Of a DNA stretch of 64,000 nucleotides, positions 1 to 12,925 are shown piece by piece; position 1 is the first letter of the stretch, and every line of letters starts with the position of its first letter. Source of the DNA: Streptomyces koelreuteriae (lineage in GTDB: Bacteria; Actinomycetota; Actinomycetes; Streptomycetales; Streptomycetaceae). The position numbers and the translations under genes were made by a program. The notes below the pieces were generated by a model. That model saw only the letters and a program-made list of their open reading frames with translations. It did not search any database and was not told the DNA's origin. Where the stretch lies: NCBI RefSeq assembly GCF_018604545.1, contig NZ_CP075896.1, positions 8,432,001-8,496,000 on the forward strand. Reading direction: 5' to 3'.

Positions 1-260
1 CTGATGACGTGCACGCTGCCGGCGGTCTTACGGGTCTCCTGGTACACACGGAGGATGATGTTCATCCCCGACGAGTCCATGAAGGGGACGGACGACAGGT
101 CGAGCAGGAAGTGCCGTCGGCCGTGGTGGAGTTGGTTGGCCAGATGAGCCTGGAACTCGGTCGCGGTGTCGACGTCCAGGTAGCCGTCGACCGTGATCAG
201 GGCCACGTCCTCGCGGGGCAGCTCGACTTCCACGGACAGCGGATTCTGGGCGAGGGGCAC
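1..260 (-). CDS. STAS-domain anti-sigma factor antagonist (3' end outside window)
   Basis: The reverse strand encodes 86 residues of a SpoIIAA/RsbV-type STAS domain before the window edge cuts the gene. It opens on GTG with GGAGGT four bases upstream. The DSSGM signature around residue 65 includes the serine that is phosphorylated in this family, followed by the helix beginning NIILRVY. Such proteins release a sigma factor by binding its RsbW-type anti-sigma kinase. An RsbW-like ATPase gene lies about 1 kb away and a SigB-family sigma gene 17 kb away, so a role in partner-switching stress control is likely. Which sigma factor it serves cannot be told from sequence. Confidence 0.93.
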   Translation of the reverse strand, partial: MPLAQNPLSVEVELPREDVALITVDGYLDVDTATEFQAHLANQLHHGRRHFLLDLSSVPFMDSSGMNIILRVYQETRKTAGSVHVI

Positions 261-604
261 GAATACCTCCAACAAAAGCTACGGCCTGGTCAGGTCACCT
301 CTCAGGGGTGACCGCGGTACGGGGCGACGCCGGTCATGGGGCGGGCTCGGATGCCGTGTCTCATGTGCCTCCCTTCGTCACCGGGCTCCGTTTTCACCGC
401 GCCCCCGCGATTACCCCGGAAACCGCACCCCATTCCCCCTGCCCCGAACCTCTCCGGGATCCGCCGCTCCGCGTCGTACGGTGGCAGGGGTGTGCGCCGA
501 ATGCGCGTGCGGCGGGAGGGTAATTGCTGCTGTGGAGCCGGGTGGGCGGGAACCGTCCGCCGGGGGATCCGCGAACCGCACATCGCGAGGGAGGATGGAA
601 CAGC
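261..604. promoter_or_regulatory. Divergent intergenic region with two SigB-like promoter candidates
   Basis: This 344-base gap separates the STAS gene from the PRC-barrel gene. Both strands carry GAAT, 15 bases, GGGTAA: on the plus strand at 499-523, and on the minus strand at 411-435 read in reverse. This fits the Streptomyces SigB-type pattern GNNT-N14-16-GGGTAY except for the last base. A 7-bp inverted repeat GGTCACC/GGTGACC with a 7-base loop sits at 293-313 in the leader of the STAS gene. No gene was found here. The promoter calls are pattern matches only. Confidence 0.35.
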
Positions 605-976
605 GTGGCCATCGACAGAATCTGGTCGTACGCGCCGGACAGCGGGCACGTCGAGGGGCAGGACCTGACCGGGTTCACCGTCGCCGCGACCGACGGCACG
701 ATCGGGCACCTGGACCGCGAGGCCGCCCCGCACGGCATGCGGCACCTGGTCGTCGACACCGGAGTCTGGGTGTTCGGCCGCAGCGTGCTGGTGCCGGCCG
801 GAGTCGTCAACGGCATCGACACACAGGCCCGGAAGATCACACTGGCCTGCACCAGGGGAGACGCGAAGGAGGCCCCGCGCTTCCAGACGGACAGCGAGAC
901 CAGGGACCGGGAGTATCTGACGGCCGTGGGCGACTACTACGACCGGCTGCCGCCCCGTGAGGCGACCCCGGTCTGA
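605..976 (+). CDS. PRC-barrel domain protein
   Basis: A 123-residue cytoplasmic protein. GTG at 605 is chosen because AGGGAGGA lies about ten bases upstream and the conserved sequence starts with VAIDRIW; an upstream ATG at 524 gives 27 unconvincing residues. The central part (TVAATDGTIGHLDREA, HLVVDTGVWVFGRSVLVP) has the short beta-strand pattern of PRC-barrel domains, small barrels found in RNA-processing, photosynthetic and stress proteins. The partner is unknown. Its place between a STAS gene and an RsbW-like gene, and a SigB-like promoter candidate upstream, suggest a general-stress protein. Confidence 0.8.
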   Translation: MAIDRIWSYAPDSGHVEGQDLTGFTVAATDGTIGHLDREAAPHGMRHLVVDTGVWVFGRSVLVPAGVVNGIDTQARKITLACTRGDAKEAPRFQTDSETRDREYLTAVGDYYDRLPPREATPV

Positions 977-984
977 GCGATCAT

Positions 985-1026
985 GAGCCGGTCACGGGCG
1001 CGCCGCGCCCGTGACGCTCCCGGCTC
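985..1026. terminator. Bidirectional terminator between convergent genes
   Basis: A perfect 10-bp stem GTCACGGGCG (991-1000) / CGCCCGTGAC (1006-1015) with a 5-base loop is extended by GAGCCG/CGGCTC (985-990, 1021-1026) across a bulge. It fills the space between two genes that end facing each other. No T-run follows, which is common in Streptomyces. Confidence 0.75.
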
Positions 1027-1459
1027 ACCAGGGCAGGAACACGTGCACGTCCTTGCCGCGCTCGTCGGCCACCACGCTGACCTGGTCGCACAGGGTGTGG
1101 ATCAGGTGCCAGCCGATGCCGCCGCCACCGCTGCGCGGATCGAAGGGCCGCGGGGCGGGTTCCGTGCTGCTGGTGTCGTGCATCATCACGTGCACCCCGT
1201 CGAAGGTCCGGCGCATCCGCAGCGCGAACGGACCAGGGGCGTACTGCACCGCGTTGGCGGCCAGTTCCGTCACCACCAGCAGGATGTCGTCCCAGTACTC
1301 GGGGGCAGAGGGCGGGGAGGATCGTGCCAGGTCACGCAAGAACCCCTCCGCGGCCAGCCGCGCACCGGTCACGTCGTGCGGCTCGCCCACGAAGCTGTTC
1401 GTGCGGCTCGGGATGTCCTCGGAGGTCAGTGCGTCGTCCCCACGCGGCTCGGTTGACAT
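1025..1459 (-). CDS. RsbW-like ATP-binding anti-sigma regulatory protein
   Basis: A 144-residue single-domain GHKL ATPase. The N-box TELAANAV (about residues 64-71) and the glycine-rich lid GGGGIGWHLI (about 111-120) are present, with a final strand reading KDVHVFLPW. Proteins of this type bind and phosphorylate STAS antagonists or sequester SigB/F-type sigma factors. ATG at 1459 follows an AAGG motif. No sigma gene is directly coupled to it. Streptomyces genomes carry dozens of such orphan kinases, so pairing with the STAS protein at the window start is a guess based on proximity. Confidence 0.88.
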   Translation of the reverse strand: MSTEPRGDDALTSEDIPSRTNSFVGEPHDVTGARLAAEGFLRDLARSSPPSAPEYWDDILLVVTELAANAVQYAPGPFALRMRRTFDGVHVMMHDTSSTEPAPRPFDPRSGGGGIGWHLIHTLCDQVSVVADERGKDVHVFLPW

Positions 1460-1573
1460 ATCGCCTTTCCGGCCCGGTCGTCAGCAAGGGCTGTCGTCAG
1501 GGCTGTCGTCCTTTCTCTTGCGTCGCCACTGTCGTGTTCCCGTGCGAGCGCGGACTACGCGTCCGGTCCGCGT

Positions 1574-3472
1574 TCAACGGAACACGTTGTCCGAGTCGTC
1601 CCAGTGCGCAGGATCCTCCGGGGCGCCCGTCCGCCCGGGCCTGCGGCGCGACTCGTACATCGCGTCGATCTCGGCCGCGCAGTGCCGCACGATCTCGTCC
1701 CTGCGCAGCTTCATCGACGGCGTCAGCAGCCCGTTGGTCACGTCGAACGGCTCCGGCAGGACCCGGAACACCCGGATCGACTCCGACCGCGACACGGCGC
1801 TGTTGGCCGCGGCCACGGCCCGCGCCACCTCCTCCCGCAGCGCGTTCTCCTCCCGCGCCTCCCGCATCTCGCCCTGCAGCGCCAGCGCCGCCCGCCAGTG
1901 CGCCAGGAAATCCGGATCCAGCGTGATCAGGGCGCCGACACAGGGCCGGTTGTCGCCCACCACCACCGCCTGATGGATGAGCGGATGCATCCGCAGCCGC
2001 TGCTCCAGCGAGGTCGGGGCGACGCTCTTGCCGCTGCTCGTGATGATGATGTCCTTCTTGCGGCCGGTGATCGTCAGATAGCCCTCCGAGTCCAGCCGCC
2101 CGAGGTCACCGGTGGCCAGCCAGCCGCCGCGCAGCGCGGCCCGGGTGCCGGCGTCGTCGCCCACGTATCCCTGGAACACCGACGGGCCCCGCACCAGGAT
2201 CTCCCCGTCGTCGGCGACCTGGATCTCCGTGCCGGGCAGGGCCTGCCCCACGGTCCCGGACTTCTCCCGCCCCAGCGGCTGCATCGTCACCCCGCCGCTG
2301 GTCTCCGTCAGGCCGTAGCCGTCGTTCACATAGATGCCGATGCCCTCGTAGAAGAGGGACAGGTCGCGGCTGAGGGGAGAACCGCCGGAGGTCGCCCGCC
2401 GCACCCGGCCGCCCAGCGCGGCCCGCAGCCTGCGGTACACCGTGCGGTCGTAGAGGGCGTGCTGCAGCCGCAGATCGAAACCGGGTCCGCGGCCCCGGCC
2501 CAGCCGCTGGCGTTCCAGGGCCGCGGCGAAGTCCCGCGCCGTCTCGGCGGCCCGCTCGAACAGCCCGCCGTGCCCCTCCTGCTGCGCCGTGCGCAGGAAG
2601 TTCTTGTAGATCTTCTCGAAGACCGAGGGGACCGCGTAGAAGTACGTGGGACGGAAGGAGCGCAGCGCCGAGAACAGCGCCTCCCCGCCGAGATCGGCCT
2701 GGTGCCCCATCAGCAGCCCGCCGCGCACGCACAGGCCCTGGATCATGAGCCCGTACACATGGGAGAAGGGCAGGAACGCCAGCACGGAGCCCTGCTCCCC
2801 ACGCGCTGCCGCAGTCTGCCCCCAGCCGGCCAGCAGCGTGTCGCAGGGCCCGGCCAGATTGCGATGGCTCAGGGCGCAGCCGAGGGCATGGCCGGTCGTG
2901 CCGGAGGTGTAGGCGATGACGGCCGTGGAGTCCGGCAGCACGATGCGGCGCATCGAGTCGACCGTGGCGATCGGCACGGACTCCCCGCGCACCGCCAGAT
3001 CCTCCAGCGCCCCCGCGTCCAGCTGCCAGACGTGGCCCAGCAGCGGCAGCGCCGCGCACACCGAGCCGACGGTCATCACGCCCTGCTCGTCCTCCACCAC
3101 CACGGCCACACAGCCGGAGTCCCGCAGGATCCACTCCACCTGGTCGCGCGACGACGACGGATAGACCGGGACGACCTCGGCGCCCACGGCCCAGAGCGCG
3201 TAGCACAGGACCGTCCACTCGTACCGGGTGCGCGCCATGATCGCCACGCGATGGCCCGGCGCGATCCCGGACGCGATCAACCCCTTGGCCACGTCCACGA
3301 CTTCGTCGCGCAGCTCGATCGCCGTCACCTCCTCCCAGACGGCGGAGGCGGGGTCGGTGCGGCGGGCGAGCATCGGCCGGGTGGGTTCGCGGTCCGCCGT
3401 CTCGAAGACGCTGTCGGCGAGCCCGCCGGTCAGGGGCGAGAAGGCCGGTGGAGCGAGGGCCGTGTCGCGCAT
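1574..3472 (-). CDS. Long-chain acyl-CoA synthetase (AMP-forming, FadD15-like)
   Basis: A 632-residue adenylate-forming enzyme that would activate fatty acids to acyl-CoA through an acyl-AMP. ATG at 3472 is chosen because AGGAG lies seven bases upstream; the open frame runs 64 codons further without conserved sequence. Visible motifs are the phosphate loop AYTSGTTG (about residue 190), NDGYGLTET, and the C-terminal hinge and lysine region ATGDLGRL...GRKKDIIITSSGKSVAP. The length matches the FadD15/long-chain group. The gene stands alone on the minus strand, 167 bases downstream of the YbdK-type gene. Substrate chain length cannot be inferred. Confidence 0.9.
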   Translation of the reverse strand: MRDTALAPPAFSPLTGGLADSVFETADREPTRPMLARRTDPASAVWEEVTAIELRDEVVDVAKGLIASGIAPGHRVAIMARTRYEWTVLCYALWAVGAEVVPVYPSSSRDQVEWILRDSGCVAVVVEDEQGVMTVGSVCAALPLLGHVWQLDAGALEDLAVRGESVPIATVDSMRRIVLPDSTAVIAYTSGTTGHALGCALSHRNLAGPCDTLLAGWGQTAAARGEQGSVLAFLPFSHVYGLMIQGLCVRGGLLMGHQADLGGEALFSALRSFRPTYFYAVPSVFEKIYKNFLRTAQQEGHGGLFERAAETARDFAAALERQRLGRGRGPGFDLRLQHALYDRTVYRRLRAALGGRVRRATSGGSPLSRDLSLFYEGIGIYVNDGYGLTETSGGVTMQPLGREKSGTVGQALPGTEIQVADDGEILVRGPSVFQGYVGDDAGTRAALRGGWLATGDLGRLDSEGYLTITGRKKDIIITSSGKSVAPTSLEQRLRMHPLIHQAVVVGDNRPCVGALITLDPDFLAHWRAALALQGEMREAREENALREEVARAVAAANSAVSRSESIRVFRVLPEPFDVTNGLLTPSMKLRRDEIVRHCAAEIDAMYESRRRPGRTGAPEDPAHWDDSDNVFR

Positions 3473-3639
3473 GCACTGCTCCTGACGTGTACGGGGTGTG
3501 ACATTGCCGACGGGTACTGTCATCGGCGGTGCTCGAATGTAGTCGAGTCGGGACCCTTCGGGGTCGGGAAATACGGAAGTGACACCGCTGATGATCTCGG
3601 CGTGATCGAGGGAGGGGCAGGACGAAGGGGCGGGGCGGC

Positions 3640-4728
3640 TCAGCCCTGGGTGTGGCGCACGCACGCGGTGACGACGTCCCGCAGGCTGCCCGTGCGCTCC
3701 ATCAGCTCGCGCTGCACCGTCGCTCCGTTGCCCTCCCGCAGCAGTTCCTCACAGGCGGACCGGGCACGGTCGAAGTCACCGGTGTCCTCGAGGGCCGGGC
3801 CGACATGGTCCAGCAGGGCACGCACGACTGCCTCGGCGGGCATGCGCCGCATGGTCGCGGGGTGCAGCAGCTCGCCCGTCAGACCGGACCGGGCGGCCTG
3901 CCAGTAGGCCAGCCGCAGCAGGCTGACGCTGTGGTCGAGGGGCTCCCGGCCCGCCCGCCACTCGCGTGCCGCGGTCTCGACGAGCCCCCGGACCAGGGTG
4001 GCGACCAGCGCGGCCGTGCCGGAGCGCAGACAGACGTCCGAGACCCGGACCTCCACCGTTGGATACTGCCGGGACAACCGGGCGTCGAAGTAGATCATCC
4101 CGTCGTCGAGGATGACGCCGGTGGCCACCATCTCCGAGACCAGCCGGTGGTACCGCTCGGCCGAGCCGAAGATCCCGGTCTGACCCGCCGACGGCCAGCG
4201 CTGCCACACCCGGCTGCGATAGCTGCTGTACCCCGAGTCGTGGCCCTGCCAGAACGGCGAGTTCGCGCTGAGCGCCAGCAGCACCTGCAGCCACGGCCGC
4301 ACCCGGTCGATGACCGCCACGCCCTCCTCGTCGGACTCGACCGACACATGCACATGGCAGCCCATGACGAGCTGCTCCCGGGTGGCGATGCCGTACCGCT
4401 CCGCCATCCACTGGTAGCGCTGGTTGACGCTTATGGCGGGGCTCACGGGCAGCGGGGAGGTGGCGAGCGCCGCGACGGTGCAGCCGATCTCCCCGGCATG
4501 CCGGGCGGCCTCCTTGCGGCAGCGGGCGATCTCCGCGCGCAGGCTCTCCATGGACGACTGCGGATGGGTGGCGAACTCCAGCATCTGCTCGTGGAGTTCC
4601 TTCTCGAAAACGTCCTGATCCGCGTCGTCCCGCTCCGCGTGGGCCAGCACCGCCGCGGACAGTGCCCGCGGCTCGCCGGTCTCCGGATCGACCAGGAGGA
4701 GTTCCTCCTCCACTCCGACGGTGCGCAC
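3640..4728 (-). CDS. YbdK-type carboxylate-amine ligase (glutamate-cysteine ligase family 2)
   Basis: A 362-residue ATP-grasp-like ligase of the GCS2 group. GTG at 4728 is chosen because family members begin (M)RTVGVEEELLLVD and because a strong hairpin lies just upstream at 4759-4790; an earlier in-frame start would fall inside that hairpin. Typical motifs include EFATHPQ, MGCHVHVSV and VEVRVSDVC. The E. coli relative has weak glutamate-cysteine ligase activity. Streptomyces makes mycothiol rather than glutathione, so the natural reaction here is unknown. The gene lies downstream of glgB but is separated from it by a terminator. Confidence 0.85.
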   Translation of the reverse strand: MRTVGVEEELLLVDPETGEPRALSAAVLAHAERDDADQDVFEKELHEQMLEFATHPQSSMESLRAEIARCRKEAARHAGEIGCTVAALATSPLPVSPAISVNQRYQWMAERYGIATREQLVMGCHVHVSVESDEEGVAVIDRVRPWLQVLLALSANSPFWQGHDSGYSSYRSRVWQRWPSAGQTGIFGSAERYHRLVSEMVATGVILDDGMIYFDARLSRQYPTVEVRVSDVCLRSGTAALVATLVRGLVETAAREWRAGREPLDHSVSLLRLAYWQAARSGLTGELLHPATMRRMPAEAVVRALLDHVGPALEDTGDFDRARSACEELLREGNGATVQRELMERTGSLRDVVTACVRHTQG

Positions 4729-4758
4729 CTGATGCCCGCCCTTCTGCGACCCTGCCGC

Positions 4759-4790
4759 GTCGTACCACCGGAGTCCCCCGGTGGTACGAC
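4759..4790 (-). terminator. Terminator of the glgE-treS-mak-glgB operon
   Basis: A perfect 13-bp inverted repeat, GTCGTACCACCGG (4759-4771) and CCGGTGGTACGAC (4778-4790) with a 6-base loop, lies 50 bases downstream of the glgB stop codon. It separates glgB from the YbdK-type gene. Confidence 0.85.
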
Positions 4791-4840
4791 CCCCAGTGCC
4801 CCTCACGGGCGGGTCGGACACCTGCTGCGCCCGCGCGGCG

Positions 4841-7048
<2,208 letters not shown>

Positions 7049-7051
7049 GGC

Positions 7052-8422
7052 TCAGTCTCCTCTCACAGCGAGGCGCTCGATCGCCGCCATCGGTACAGGC
7101 AGCCAGTCGGGGCGGTGCCGTGCCTCGTACAGCACCTCGTACACGGCCCGGTCCGTCTCATAGGCGCGGAGCAGTCCGTGTTTCTTGCGCGGATCCCAGC
7201 CGGCGCGGGCGGCATAGCCCGCGCAGTAGGCCTCGCGGCAGCGCCGCGCCCACTCCGGGCGCCAGGGGCGGCGCTGCCGGGCGGCGTAGTCGAAGGAGCG
7301 CAGCATCCCGGCGATGTCCCGCACGGGGGAGTGGGCGCTGCGCCGTTCGGAGAGCGGCCGGGACGGCTCGCCCTCGAAGTCGATGACGAACCACTCGCGC
7401 CCGGCCCGCAGCACCTGGCCGAGGTGCAGATCGCCGTGGATGCGCTGCGCGGGCGGCCCGGGGTCGCAGGTGGTGAGGGCGGCGAAAGCGGTCCGCAGGC
7501 CCGGCACGAACGGCTGGAGCGCGGGCACGCAGTGGGCGGCGGCGTCCAGCCGCTCGGTCATCGCCGACGCCGTAAGCCCGTTCTCCCCGGGCGCGCCGAC
7601 CGGGAAGGCCGACGCCAGCGCGAGGTGCACATCCGCCGTGGCCGCGCCGAGCGCCCGGGCCTGGAGGGTGAAGTCGTCCCCGGCGGCCAGGGCGTGCAGC
7701 GCCAGTGTCCAGCCGTCGGAGGCGTCCCGCAGATACGGCTGGAGCACACCGAGCGTGGCCTTGAAGGGATGGTTCATCTGGAACCAGGCCACGGGCGCGG
7801 GGACCCGGTGGCAGCCCTGGCGGGCCAGCGCCCCGGGCACCTCCAGGTCCGGGTTCACGCCCGGCTGGATGCGCCGGAAGATCTTCAGGATGTACTCGTC
7901 GCCGTACACCAGCGAGGAGTTGGACTGCTCCGCGTCGAGCAGCCGCGGCACCAGTCCGGCGGGCACCCGCTGGTCCGGGTCGCAGTCGAAGCGCAGCGGT
8001 CCGGCGGTGCCGGGCTGCCGCAGCCGGTCCAGGAGCAGCTGGGCCGAACGGGGATCGTGCAGCGCGTCGTAGACCGTCAGACCGGCCAGCGGCCCGTCCT
8101 GCACCTGCCCGATGAGCGCCCGGCCGAGGCGCGGTGCCGGGTGTTCCCGTACGCCGAGCAGGAGCTGGTAGCAGTCGCCGGCCGGGGGAGCGCCGCCCGG
8201 CGAGGGCACTCCCGTGTGCCCGGCGTGCGTGGCGTGGACCAGCAGGTGCAGACAGCCCGGGAACAGCTCGGTCATCGACAGCAGGCCGAGCTCCGTGACG
8301 GGCCGGTCCTTGCCCGCGAACCAGCGCTGGCGGGGCAGCCAGTCGCGCAGCAGGGCGCCGAGCGACTCCATGGGCTCGGACATGCGGGTGAGGCCCGGGC
8401 GCAGGGATGCGGTCTTCGGCAT
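7052..8422 (-). CDS. mak: Maltokinase (Pep2/Mak)
   Basis: A 456-residue kinase with an aminoglycoside-phosphotransferase-like fold. It makes maltose 1-phosphate from maltose and ATP, the substrate of GlgE. ATG at 8422 is preferred to the GTG two codons upstream because GAGGAGG is then seven bases away. The N-terminal lobe has WLPRQRWFAGKDRP, typical of maltokinases. The catalytic loop reads RIHGDLHLGQVL and the metal-binding segment FVIDFEGEPSRPL. It sits between treS and glgB, the usual order; in many actinobacteria treS and mak are fused, here they are separate with a 28-base gap. Confidence 0.95.
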   Translation of the reverse strand: MPKTASLRPGLTRMSEPMESLGALLRDWLPRQRWFAGKDRPVTELGLLSMTELFPGCLHLLVHATHAGHTGVPSPGGAPPAGDCYQLLLGVREHPAPRLGRALIGQVQDGPLAGLTVYDALHDPRSAQLLLDRLRQPGTAGPLRFDCDPDQRVPAGLVPRLLDAEQSNSSLVYGDEYILKIFRRIQPGVNPDLEVPGALARQGCHRVPAPVAWFQMNHPFKATLGVLQPYLRDASDGWTLALHALAAGDDFTLQARALGAATADVHLALASAFPVGAPGENGLTASAMTERLDAAAHCVPALQPFVPGLRTAFAALTTCDPGPPAQRIHGDLHLGQVLRAGREWFVIDFEGEPSRPLSERRSAHSPVRDIAGMLRSFDYAARQRRPWRPEWARRCREAYCAGYAARAGWDPRKKHGLLRAYETDRAVYEVLYEARHRPDWLPVPMAAIERLAVRGD

Positions 8423-8450
8423 GGTCACGCCTCCTCGTCCCGGCGCGTGC

Positions 8451-10165
<1,715 letters not shown>

Positions 10166-10169
<4 letters not shown>

Positions 10170-12163
10170 GACGTTCCTGTCCCTCCGATCGCTTGCGCGG
10201 CGGGCGGTGACAGGACGTGGAAGACGTGCGCGGGAGCCCGCCCCGGCTCGAGACGCACGTAGTTGTTCCTGCTCCAGAGGTAGGTCTCGCCGGTGAGCTC
10301 GTCGCGCACCGGCACCGACTCGTGCCAGTCCAGGCCGAGTCGCGGCATGTCCAGCGAGACCGTCGCCTCCTGGGCGTGGTGGGGGTCGAGGTTGGCGACC
10401 ACCAGGACGACGTCGTTCCCCGTGCGCTTGCTGTACGCGATGAGGGAGTCGTTGTCGGTGTGGTGGAAGCGGAGATTCCTGAGCCGGCACAGCGCCGGGT
10501 GTTCCCGCCGGATGGTGTTGAGCCTGGTCAGCAGCCGGGTGATGCTGCGTCCCTCGCGCTCGGCCGCTTCCCAGTCGCGGCGGGTGAGCTGGTACTTCTC
10601 CGAGTGGAGGTACTCCTCGCTGCCTTCCTTGAGCGGGGTGTTCTCGCAGAGTTCGTAGCCGGAGTAGATGCCCCAGGTCGGGGAGAGGGTCGCGGCGAGG
10701 ACGGCCCGGACCTCGAAGGCGGGGCGTCCGCCGTTCTGGAGGTAGGCGTGCAGGATGTCGGGGGTGTTGGCGAAGAAGTTCGGCCGCATGTAGGAGGCGG
10801 CTTCGCCGGAGAGTTCGGTGAGGTAGTCGGTCAGTTCCTGCTTGGTGTTGCGCCAGGTGAAGTAGGTGTAGGACTGCTGGAAGCCGATCTGGGCCAGGGT
10901 GGCCATCATCGCCGGGCGGGTGAAGGCCTCGGCCAGGAAGATCACGTCCGGGTCGGTGCGGTTGATGTCCGCGATGACCCGCTCCCAGAAGACGACCGGC
11001 TTGGTGTGCGGGTTGTCCACGCGGAAGATCCGCACGCCGGTGTCCATCCAGTGCCGCAGGATGCGCACGGTCTCGGCGATGAGGCCGTCCATGTCGGCGT
11101 CGAAGGCGATGGGGTAGATGTCCTGGTACTTCTTCGGCGGGTTCTCGGCGTAGGCGATGGTGCCGTCGGGGCGGTGGTGGAACCACTCAGGGTGCTTCTG
11201 CACCCAGGGGTGGTCCGGCGAGCACTGCAACGCGAAGTCGAGGGCCACCTCCATGCCCAGGTCCCGGGCCTGGTCGACGAACCAGGTGAAGTCCTCCAGG
11301 GTGCCCAGGGCGGGGTGGACGGCGTCGTGGCCGCCCTCGGGGGAGCCGATCGCCCAGGGCACGCCGACGTCGTCGGGGCCGGGGGAGAGGGTGTTGTTCT
11401 TGCCCTTGCGGAAGGTCGTGCCGATCGGGTGGATCGGGGGCAGGTAGACGACGTCGAAGCCCATCGCGGCGATCGCCGGGAGGCGCCGGGCCGCGGTGCG
11501 GAACGTGCCGTGCGGCTGCTCGCGGGTGCCTTCGGAGCGGGGGAAGAACTCGTACCAGGAGCCGTACAGGGCCCGCTCGCGCTCCACGAGCAGGGGCAGG
11601 GGCTCGGAGGTGGTGACCAGGTCCCGGAGGGGATGGCGGGCCAGTACCTCGTCCACCTCTGGCGTCAACGCAGCGGCAAGCCGTGCCGGAGGGGGCAGTG
11701 AGTCGTCGCGCAGGGTCCGCGCCGCGCCCAGCAGCACACCGCGGCCGTCGTTCTTCGGCACGCCCGCCGCCGCCCGCTCGTAGAGGTCGGCGCCCTCCTC
11801 CAGGACCAGGCCCGGGTCGATGCCCGCCGGCACCTTGATGTCCGCCGCCCGGCGCCAGGTGGCCACCGGATCGCTCCAGGCCTGCACCCGGTACGACCAG
11901 CGGCCGACCGCGTCGGCGGTGACCTCGGCGCCCCAGCGGTCGCTGCCCGGGGCCAGCTCCCGCATCGGCGTCCACGGTCCGGGGCGGCCCTCGGGGTCCT
12001 TGAGCACCACATTGGCGGCCACCGCGTCGTGCCCCTCCCGGAACACGGTGGCGGTGACCTCGAACGTCTCTCCCACGACCGCCTTCGCCGGCCTGTTGCC
12101 GCTCTCCACGGCCGGTCGGACATCCCGTACCGGGATACGGCCGATGGCCCGGGTCCTACTCAT
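10166..12163 (-). CDS. glgE: Alpha-1,4-glucan:maltose-1-phosphate maltosyltransferase GlgE
   Basis: A 665-residue GH13_3 enzyme that extends alpha-1,4-glucan by maltosyl units from maltose 1-phosphate. ATG at 12163 is chosen over the open-frame start five codons upstream because GGAGGTGAGG lies just before it. An N-terminal beta-sandwich domain precedes the barrel with DFALQCSPDHPWV, GVRIFRVDNPHTKP (nucleophile Asp) and IFLAEAFTRPAM (acid Glu). Streptomyces coelicolor is known to carry two glgE clusters. The absence of a phosphorylase gene and the nearby glgX suggest this window holds the second type. It is first in the operon and coupled to treS by a 4-base overlap. Confidence 0.97.
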
Positions 12164-12186
12164 GGTCCTCACCTCCACCGTGCTCG

Positions 12187-12211
12187 GAACCGGGCCCCCA
12201 GGGCCCGGTTC
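12187..12211 (-). terminator. Hairpin between the DUF5133 gene and glgE
   Basis: GAACCGGGCCC (12187-12197) and GGGCCCGGTTC (12201-12211) form a perfect 11-bp stem with a 3-base loop. It lies downstream of the DUF5133 stop and 24 bases upstream of the glgE start. It may end the DUF5133 transcript or act as an attenuator in the glgE leader; sequence alone does not decide. Confidence 0.6.
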
Positions 12212-12238
12212 ATGGGGACAAGATGTGCGGGAAGGTCC

Positions 12239-12562
12239 TCACCTTCCCGCCGGGTACCGCCGCTCCGCCGCCGCTGGTCTTCGTCGTACCGCGGTCGCCG
12301 GACGGGGGCGTTCGTTCTGTTCCTGCAGACAGGTGACCTGCTGCTCCTGCAGATAGGTGAGCTGGTTGGTCCGCAGATACCGCTCGGCCGCGTCCGCCGC
12401 CTCCCGCGCGCAGCGCTTGCCCATCAGCACGCAGAGCGTGTAGCCGGAGTCCTCGAACGTGGTCCGCACCGTGCGATCGTTGGGTGCCGCGAGCATCACG
12501 CGTTCCCAGGCCCGGTAACGCCGCAACTGCCGGGCGACTTCGGCTTTGGCGGGTAGCAGCAT
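12239..12562 (-). CDS. DUF5133 protein
   Basis: A 107-residue protein of a Streptomyces family of unknown function. ATG at 12562 follows AAGGTGAT and matches the conserved start MLLPAKAEVARQLRRYRAWE. The core continues with DRTVRTTFEDSGYTLCVLMGKRCAREAADAAERYL. After it, TYLQEQQ and TCLQEQN form a short tandem duplication also visible in the DNA, ending in an Arg/Pro-rich tail. It is mostly helical with no membrane segment. Being on the same strand just upstream of glgE it could share transcription with the glucan operon, although a hairpin lies between them. Confidence 0.8.
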   Translation of the reverse strand: MLLPAKAEVARQLRRYRAWERVMLAAPNDRTVRTTFEDSGYTLCVLMGKRCAREAADAAERYLRTNQLTYLQEQQVTCLQEQNERPRPATAVRRRPAAAERRYPAGR

Positions 12563-12925
12563 GGCGCCGATCACCTTTCGGGCTCGAGGGGCACGGTCTC
12601 CCGACGGCCGGACGGCGGCCGCGCGCACAGCGCCACGGAACCGTCCCGACGATCGAGTTCTGTCACACATGGTGCATGTATGACCACGCAACGTCCTGTT
12701 GGAGCTTCAACCAGTGGCGCGTCCGGGTGAGAGGTTCAGGCCACGGAGGCACGCTCGGTCATGGCCCGACCGCCTCGGCCGTGTGCTCGTGTTGCACGAA
12801 CGGGCTAGCGGCCTCACTCTGAGGGTGACTCAGAAGCGATAGACGCTCACGTTCCGTGCTCGGGGCTCGTACCGCAGGACTGCGGGAGCGAGGAGGAGCT
12901 GAGCCTCGCGGTGAGGAGCCGACCG
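12563..12925. promoter_or_regulatory. Divergent intergenic region, no clear elements
   Basis: 363 bases between the divergent DUF5133 and RsbW-fold genes. It must hold promoters for both directions, but no convincing -35/-10 pair, palindrome or small gene was found. The only clear signal is GTGAGGAG at 12911-12918, the ribosome binding site of the next gene. Confidence 0.3.

Noticed and set aside
3552..3565. GACCC-TTCG-GGGTC hairpin between the YbdK-type and acyl-CoA synthetase genes
   Set aside because: Only a 5-bp stem; too weak to call a terminator.
1604..3907. Long plus-strand open frame of 767 codons opposite the acyl-CoA synthetase
   Set aside because: Composition is Arg/His/Gln-rich with no motif and mirrors a clear AMP-ligase on the minus strand; a GC-rich shadow.
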